This document shows positions 16,601 to 19,022 of a stretch of 19,022 nucleotides of DNA, one piece after another (positions within the stretch are counted from its first letter, which is position 1; each line of letters starts with the position of its first letter). The notes beneath the pieces are model-generated. The model made no database searches, was not told where the DNA came from, and worked only from the letters and a program-made list of their open reading frames with translations. A program made the translations under genes and the position numbers. The stretch spans positions 1 to 19,022 of the forward strand of contig DYRC01000040.1 of the NCBI GenBank assembly GCA_020718925.1. Reading direction: 5' to 3'. The DNA comes from Desulfonema limicola (GTDB lineage Bacteria > Desulfobacterota > Desulfobacteria > Desulfobacterales > DYRC01).

Positions 16601-16652
16601 TACGATTGAGCAGATGAAAAAAATTGATGAGGCTGTGAGAGATTGGGTATGA
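13641..16652 (+). CDS. Type ISP/IIG-like restriction enzyme: nuclease fused to N6-adenine DNA methyltransferase
   Basis: A 1003-aa single-chain enzyme preceded by GGGAAG (13631-13636). An N-terminal PD-(D/E)XK nuclease shows P58-D59 followed by E73-N74-K75. The methyltransferase core has VYYTPP (335-340, motif X-like), DFATGTGTF (374-382, SAM binding) and catalytic NPPY (489-492). The C-terminal quarter resembles the type ISP specificity domain: YADFLKTDFPRIPFVKDF near 862-880, and YQFYIGGYQVLCKYLKDRQG near the end. No helicase motifs lie between nuclease and methylase, unlike the LlaGI-type ISP enzymes of about 1500 residues, so it works more like type IIG. It cuts and modifies foreign DNA; the recognition site is unknown. 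It starts 25 bases after cbiL. A decayed copy of its codons about 856-894 lies downstream. Confidence 0.88.
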   Translation: MDNFSIYFQALQSCNLSEITEYSLRPELKSLLSSIAENIDSKINILHEGKREGGFGAPDFSVRRIGNIIGYVENKKIGENLDNVIKSDQIRKYQQLSDNILITDYLEWIWLNKGDIQRKTLCYLSDIENKKAKLDPQNAVAVENLVKGFLSSAPEGIAKPKDLASALAIRGKLLKDFLAEELQRQENQDSKGKLFGLYQTFQSYVFNELTLDAFADAFSQNLIYGVFLAKLNADMQTVTLSNAEEFIPTNFELIRELVEFLKVLNRKEYADIRWVIEEVLNILNTMNFREIKSALSFTRTFGEQEDPYSAKDPYIYFYEDFLAAYDKKLRKSKGVYYTPPQIVNFIVRSVSTLLRETFHLPDGLADHEKVTILDFATGTGTFLLEVIRQIFKENPHSEKDLLIREHILKNLYGFEYLIAPYTIAHLKLYQFLKDHGYKLNEDERLQIFLTNTLEPTDRQISIPLLPALTEETKQAQIIKDKPILVIMGNPPYSYGSQNTGKWISEKIKGYYVVNGEKLDEKNPKGLQDDYVKFIRFAQDKMDQVKEGIVAIITNHSFLDNPTFRGMRQSLMNTFDLMYFVDLHGNVKKKEKTPQGDKDENVFDIEQGVAISIMVKKPGLEKKVYHADFWGLRTHKYEICLSKNLETIKWKPVKIAEPYYLFKYQPDINSDIYLRFKPINEIFKAFASGVKTHHDEHLIGFDTNDLTHRVKSHFQITPDSSFYYKNYHYRPFDKRILYYDSNLVKRARLNQHAYFKGENYGLIILRQAAAVGSASFDSAFIVNGLADTNLYRRGGPFIFPLFTYDTKSELLADKNNERITIKIENFAKDFRNFIDELYQKKYTPEEILGYIYAILHSTSYRNKYADFLKTDFPRIPFVKDFRIFERLSELGWQLIQAHLMNEIPDYEMGIYAGEGNNEVIKPDYRKTEDYQRLYINKTQYFDRVPENVYQFYIGGYQVLCKYLKDRQGRQLNLSEVRNIRNIIRVLAFTIEQMKKIDEAVRDWV

Positions 16653-16744
16653 AAAAACAGGATCACAGCTCTGATAAAAATCTGACGAATTATAAAACCA
16701 GAGAGCTTGCACAAGCTACCGAAAAAAATATGCCGATTTTTTAA
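16649..16744 (+). CDS. 31-codon junction ORF, doubtful
   Basis: An ATG overlaps the stop of the methyltransferase gene (ATGA) and opens a frame beginning MKKQDHSSDKNLTNYKTREL. From residue 21 it runs into the duplicated methyltransferase segment in a different frame and stops. The first 20 codons may be the remaining start of a former downstream gene. No function can be assigned. Confidence 0.2.
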   Translation: MKKQDHSSDKNLTNYKTRELAQATEKNMPIF

Positions 16745-16822
16745 AAACAGATTTTCCCCGCATTCCTTTTGTTAAAGATTTCAGGACTTTTGAACACCTT
16801 CAGAACCCGGCTGGCAGCTTAT
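16709..16822 (+). pseudogene. Degraded partial copy of the type ISP-like gene
   Basis: This 114-base stretch is about 93% identical by eye to 16207-16321 inside the upstream methyltransferase gene, with one base missing. In frame it reads TSYRKKYADFLKTDFPRIPF, then VKDFRTFEHL, before the deletion shifts it. It lacks a start and the rest of the gene. It is either the relic of a second closely related gene lost by deletion, or a local duplication. Confidence 0.8.
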
Positions 16823-16943
16823 ACGAACTCGCTTTCAAAAAAAGTTTTTTCGTGTTTTGTCATTAATTACTGCGGAAGCAATTTTGATTCTTTGATAGCG
16901 AATTGGTTTAAATCCTGATTCAGAAATCAGCATCATCAGCGGT

Positions 16944-17498
16944 TCAGAACTCCTTTGCCGTGAAATTTTTCCGGTTTATCAGCATGGCTCCGCCCTCGCC
17001 GTTCTGAGTCATCACATAAAGCCCTTTTTCCTCGGCATAACGGCTTACCGCTTTCCGAATCACCAAGGCACCGACTCCGCCGATCAGAGGAAAATCACGG
17101 TATTCGGGGAATATCTGCCTGAATTTCGGAATCTGCCTGTTCACAAAGTCATCAACCATGTCCTGCTCCAGCCTGTTTTCCATCTCAGCAATCAGAACCC
17201 GGTTCTCACCGACTGCCACAATATCGTACCACACGCCTTTTCTTGTCAGATTCCGTCTCACAGAGGAGAATGCGAATGGCTTCTGTTTCAGGATATATCT
17301 GATATTCTTATAAAATTGATCTTCGACAATGTTGTGGTCAGTAATCCCCTTCTCTTTCAGCATATAAAAAACATCGTCAATTTTCTGAAAGGTTCTTTGC
17401 AACTGTCTGTCTGTTCTTTTCCGTAATTTCCGAAGTTCCGCGTCAGCTTTTCTGTCTTCAGGTCTTTTTTCAATACGATCCGTAATGCTTTCTTTCAT
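16944..17498 (-). CDS. PD-(D/E)XK-like (DUF3782-type) protein with altered motif
   Basis: A 184-aa soluble protein. Residues 1-75 are charged and helical, probably a coiled coil. The second half follows the restriction-endonuclease-like pattern of DUF3782-type proteins common in cyanobacteria: W90-Y-D92-IVAVGENRVLIAEME, then DFVNRQIPKFRQIFPEY, then a GALVIRKAVSRYAEEKGLYV strand-helix, ending TQNGEGGAMLINRKNF and KEF. D92 is present, but the expected E-x-K reads E105-M-E107, so the lysine is replaced by glutamate and cleavage activity is doubtful. ATG 17498 has GGAGG five bases upstream. A candidate promoter lies just above. It stands alone, convergent with the degraded copy. Confidence 0.65.
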   Translation of the reverse strand: MKESITDRIEKRPEDRKADAELRKLRKRTDRQLQRTFQKIDDVFYMLKEKGITDHNIVEDQFYKNIRYILKQKPFAFSSVRRNLTRKGVWYDIVAVGENRVLIAEMENRLEQDMVDDFVNRQIPKFRQIFPEYRDFPLIGGVGALVIRKAVSRYAEEKGLYVMTQNGEGGAMLINRKNFTAKEF

Positions 17499-17519
17499 AA
17501 GCACCTCCGATCCGGCAGC

Positions 17520-17548
17520 ATAATAACACTGCCGATTTCAAAAGACAA
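17520..17548 (-). promoter_or_regulatory. Candidate sigma70 promoter for the PD-(D/E)XK-like gene
   Basis: On the minus strand TTGTCT (17548-17543), a 17-base spacer and TATTAT (17525-17520) lie about 22 bases above the start codon, giving a very short leader. Confidence 0.45.
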
Positions 17549-17595
17549 GAACGGAATGCTGACGGCTTTGCCAAGACCGGACGGGTGAATTGCAG

Positions 17596-17616
17596 TGCAA
17601 AGTGCGGAATGCGGAA
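17596..17616. repeat. Heptamer tandem repeat (TGCAAAG, TGCGGAA, TGCGGAA)
   Basis: Three head-to-tail 7-base units continue into a degenerate fourth (TGAAATC). The first unit is identical to the first unit of the riboswitch arm at 9239. It directly abuts the left palindromic arm at 17619. Confidence 0.65.
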
Positions 17617-17618
17617 TG

Positions 17619-17757
17619 AAATCCGAAGGATTGGCATTGTTATAGCAGAAAATAACGCCGCAAAATCAAATCCCGAAGGGATGACATATATTTCACCCTT
17701 TCAGAGTTCGGATATTCCGGCAATTCTTTTTCTATAATCATCACACCCCTTCGGGGT
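17619..17757 (+). repeat. Left arm of a large inverted repeat built from GAA/TTCG hairpins
   Basis: It contains AATCCGAAGGATT (17620-17632), ATCCCGAAGGGAT (17670-17682) and ACCCCTTCGGGGT (17745-17757), each a small hairpin. The whole stretch is similar to the reverse complement of 18020-18161, with shared spacer pieces such as TATATTTCACCC and ATAATCATCACACC. It has no terminal inverted repeats of its own. No coding frame is evident. Confidence 0.75.
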
Positions 17758-17770
17758 CAGAGATGAATAG

Positions 17771-17860
17771 TTTTGAATCAGGGTGTAAGGATTTTATAAG
17801 GATTGAAGGAGGTATGATTATCCTTTCATCCTTCCGAAATCCTTCAATCCTGATTCAAAA
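17771..17860. repeat. Long imperfect palindrome (TTTTGAATCAGG arms)
   Basis: The outer 12 bases (17771-17782 and 17849-17860) are perfectly complementary. The pairing continues through AAGGATTT, AAGGAT and AAGGA blocks to a central loop near 17815, giving a hairpin of about 40 bp. No coding sense is evident. It sits between the two inverted hairpin arms. Confidence 0.75.
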
Positions 17861-17922
17861 TCCCTTGGTATCCCCATGACACATGAGATTGTGAGCATAC
17901 TCAAAATAAGGACAAAAATCCC

Positions 17923-17982
17923 ATGCACCCATCGCCGATAAAAACAGAAATAAAGCTTGATTTTTACAATTATTTCAGATAA
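17923..17982 (+). pseudogene. EIKLDF mini-ORF, broken copy
   Basis: A 19-codon frame (MHPSPIKTEIKLDFYNYFR) is stopped by TAA. It matches the start of the 51-aa ORF at 18596 (TEIKLDFYN versus AEIKLDFFN, same frame, about 46 similar bases). The match continues past the stop (FL), so a longer frame was probably cut by a nonsense change. The family is not recognised. Confidence 0.4.
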
Positions 17983-17999
17983 TTTTTAATTATGTTAGG

Positions 18000-18195
18000 A
18001 GTTACGCAGTTGAATTTTAACCCCGAAGGGGTGTGATGATTACAGAAATCAATAATTTCAGAAGGATCGGAAACCCCGAAGGGGTGAAATATATATCATC
18101 CCTTCGGGATTCTGTTCCTCAGTCTGCATATTTTCTATAATCATATCAATCCTTCGGATTTGAAAACATGGCAATCGGGTTTCAACTGCGTAACT
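18000..18195. mobile_element. MITE-like element with 15-bp terminal inverted repeats
   Basis: AGTTACGCAGTTGAA (18000-18014) and its exact reverse complement TTCAACTGCGTAACT (18181-18195) frame a 196-base non-coding stretch full of hairpins. No clear target duplication is visible (left flank GTTAGG, right flank TGTAAG). It abuts the truncated antitoxin gene at 18201. It is too small to encode a transposase, so it would have to be moved in trans. Confidence 0.55.
18020..18161 (-). repeat. Right arm of the large inverted repeat (inside the MITE-like element)
   Basis: Four hairpins: ACCCCGAAGGGGT at 18020-18032 and again at 18073-18085, ATCCCTTCGGGAT at 18098-18110, and AATCCTTCGGATT at 18148-18160. 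Reverse-complemented, the order and spacers follow those of 17619-17757. The third hairpin of the left arm has decayed, while its counterpart here is perfect. Confidence 0.75.
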
Positions 18196-18200
18196 TGTAA

Positions 18201-18341
18201 GATATTGAAGATTACAGAAGTATCATTGAGACCCTGCATCTTCTGAGCAATCCGGCTAATGCCGGGCATCTGCGTCAGGGAATCCGGCAGCATCGGAAAG
18301 GACAGAGAAAGGTTATTGATGTTAAGGCTTACATGGACTGA
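18201..18341 (+). pseudogene. YefM-type antitoxin, N-terminally truncated
   Basis: Forty-six codons read DIEDYRSIIETLHLLSNPAN, then AGHLRQGIRQHRKGQ and IDVKAYMD before TGA. This is the C-terminal half of a YefM/Phd antitoxin, the part that wraps the toxin. An in-frame TAA (18198-18200) stands immediately before it and no start codon or DNA-binding N-terminus is present. The end overlaps the toxin start by 23 bases, as in intact yefM-yoeB pairs. Confidence 0.8.
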
Positions 18342-18584
18342 TACCGGACTCGGAGACCTGAACCGGTGGGTAACTCAGAATCCGAAAATTCTTAAACGGA
18401 TCATACAGATCTGTATTGAGACCTGCAAAATCCGAGAGAAGGCATCGGTAAGCCCGAACCTCTGAGATTTGAATGAAGCGGCTATCGGTCACGCAGGATT
18501 ACTCAGGAACACAGTCTGGTATATGCTTTTGATAATTAAGAGGTTACAGTGATTCAATGCTGTCATCATTATGTGAAAAAGTAA
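18319..18584 (+). pseudogene. YoeB-type toxin pseudogene
   Basis: The frame from ATG 18319 reads MLRLTWTDTGLGDLNRWVTQ, then NPKILKRIIQ up to about residue 37. After an apparent single-A deletion in the A run at 18427-18430, the other frame continues GIGKPEPLRFE, stop (18474), SGYRSRRITQEHSLVYAFDN, stop (18537), then EVTVIQCCHHYV. These are the conserved YoeB blocks (GIGKPEPL, G-x-x-SRRI-x-x-EH-x-LVY, and the C-terminal H-Y). One frameshift plus two nonsense codons mean no active toxin. Total span of about 88 codons matches intact YoeB. Confidence 0.85.
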
Positions 18585-18595
18585 AAGGAAAAATT

Positions 18596-18751
18596 ATGTG
18601 CTATCCGACATCAGAAGCAGAAATAAAGCTTGACTTTTTCAATAAAATCAGGCATTTTTTAAGCAAGCTCAGATCTGCGCCCTCACTCTGTAAGATTCGG
18701 TCAATCGCCTCCGATGTTTCACGCCGGTCGTTCTCCGCCATTATGGCATAA
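18596..18751 (+). CDS. Small ORF of unknown family (EIKLDF type)
   Basis: A 51-codon frame starts at ATG 18596, eight bases after AAGGA. It begins MCYPTSEAEIKLDFFNKIRH and continues FLSKLRSAPSLCKIRS; it is basic and probably helical at the start. It resembles the broken frame at 17923, which supports reading this strand. The opposite strand is also open here, so the coding strand is not certain. No function assigned; it may be the remaining start of a larger gene. Confidence 0.35.
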   Translation: MCYPTSEAEIKLDFFNKIRHFLSKLRSAPSLCKIRSIASDVSRRSFSAIMA

Positions 18752-18893
18752 GGAGAGCGGTCGGCGTTTCTGTTTTTTAACTGTCCTGAACCATGATTCA
18801 CAGGATTAAAAGATTGCCGGGATTTTTTTAATCTTGGTAATCATAAAATCCTGAAAATCCGGGTTCAGACACATAGGAGAGCGGGCGGCGTTT
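18747..18893. repeat. 22-base direct repeats flanking the second long palindrome
   Basis: CATAAGGAGAGCGGTCGGCG (18747-18766, continuing TTT) recurs as CATAGGAGAGCGGGCGGCG (18872-18890, continuing TTT). The two copies lie on either side of the palindrome at 18786-18868. Confidence 0.6.
18786..18868. repeat. Long imperfect palindrome (CTGAACC...GGTTCAG)
   Basis: CTGAACC (18786-18792) pairs with GGTTCAG (18862-18868). The pairing continues through GATT, CAGGATT and GATT blocks toward a T-rich centre near 18823. The GATT/CAGGATT building blocks resemble those of the palindrome at 17771, suggesting one repeat family. Non-coding. Confidence 0.7.
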
Positions 18894-18910
18894 TTTCCGA
18901 ATCAGCCTGA

Positions 18911-18939
18911 TTGACATCCGAATCACAACCGGTTATAAT
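18911..18939 (+). promoter_or_regulatory. Perfect consensus sigma70 promoter
   Basis: TTGACA (18911-18916), exactly 17 bases, then TATAAT (18934-18939). It points into the right-edge gene, with AAGGA and an ATG following within 25 bases. This is the strongest promoter by inspection in the window. Confidence 0.8.
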
Positions 18940-18961
18940 AAAAAGAAAGAAATAAGGAAAT

Positions 18962-19022
18962 ATGAACGGAATTCACCGACTGGCACAAGCTGTTCGGAAT
19001 CACGCTGACCGATTTCTTCACC
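18962..19022 (+). CDS. N-terminus of a PD-(D/E)XK-like family protein, apparently frameshifted at the start (cut by window edge)
   Basis: AAGGA (18953-18957) precedes ATG 18962. The ATG frame reads MNGIHRLAQAV and stays open to the edge, but the next frame from 18966 reads TEFTDWHKLFGITLTDFFT. I recognise that as the start of a family common in cyanobacteria and Desulfonema-like bacteria (normally M-TEFTDWHKLFG...). ATGAACG in place of ATGACG, one extra A, separates start from body. With the consensus promoter upstream, this is either a recently broken gene or a sequence error. Only about 20 codons are visible, so the family call is from the N-terminus alone. Confidence 0.5.
   Translation, partial: MNGIHRLAQAVRNHADRFLH

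Noticed and set aside
16823..16943. Terminator (AAAAAAAGTTTTTTCG) after the methyltransferase copy
   Set aside because: Only A-T pairing with no GC stem; not convincing. The rest of this gap shows a small CTGATT/AATCAG inverted repeat and nothing else.
17619..18161. CRISPR array
   Set aside because: Repeats are short hairpins of varying sequence and irregular spacing arranged as two inverted arrays; no uniform repeat-spacer pattern and no cas genes.
18259..18465. 68-codon ORF as an intact gene
   Set aside because: Its C-terminal half is the first part of the broken YoeB toxin, and its start lies in another frame of the antitoxin remnant.
18601..18801. Minus-strand 66-codon ORF over the EIKLDF region
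   Set aside because: The plus-strand frame has a ribosome site and a related copy at 17923 conserved in its reading frame; the minus frame has no such match. Not fully excluded.

Overview
The window reads as chromosomal DNA of a moderate-GC, Gram-negative, probably anaerobic bacterium. The best guess is a Desulfobacterota (Desulfobacterales, Desulfonema-like) genome. This is inferred from rapZ next to a mannose-family EIIA gene, cobalamin genes whose order and types suit the anaerobic route, a MetA-pathway type outer-membrane barrel, and plentiful DUF29/Uma2/DUF433-DUF5615/type ISP accessory genes among palindromic and heptameric intergenic repeats. It is not proven.

Layout. 1-530: C-terminal end of a type ISP-like restriction-modification gene running off the left edge, followed by a short AbrB-like ORF. 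560-1885: rapZ and a mannose-family PTS EIIA gene, ending at a hairpin between convergent transcription units. 1972-4977 (minus): purM and a WecA/MraY-type sugar-phosphate transferase fused to a CapD-like N-terminal half. 5245-8055 (plus): DUF1015, mutY (with an intact Nudix box) and DUF29, ending in a strong terminator. 8093-8881 (minus): an outer-membrane barrel whose leader carries a terminator-like hairpin. 9094-9486 (plus): promoter, cobalamin riboswitch and rho-independent terminator. 9516-10784: a DUF433/DUF5615 toxin-antitoxin pair and a Uma2 nuclease lying between the riboswitch and the cobalamin genes. 10795-13615: a sigma70-like promoter, then cbiA (apparent ATC start codon), cbiC and cbiL. 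13641-16652: a 1003-aa nuclease-methyltransferase of the type ISP/IIG kind.

16653-19022 is a gene-poor graveyard. It holds a 114-bp degraded copy of part of the upstream methyltransferase gene, a PD-(D/E)XK-like protein with an altered active-site motif, and a pair of about 140-bp inverted arms built from CCC-GAA-GGG-type hairpins. One arm is framed by 15-bp terminal inverted repeats. There are also two long palindromes of another family, a wrecked yefM-yoeB toxin-antitoxin pair, two related EIKLDF mini-ORFs, and a perfect consensus promoter driving a right-edge gene whose start looks frameshifted.

The most interesting observations are: the cobalamin riboswitch separated from its likely targets by a toxin-antitoxin/Uma2 cassette; heptamer repeats (TGCAAAG-like) forming an extra arm inside that riboswitch; the ATC start of cbiA; and the layered palindromic elements with broken genes at the right end. 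I saw no convincing wholly new multi-gene system.
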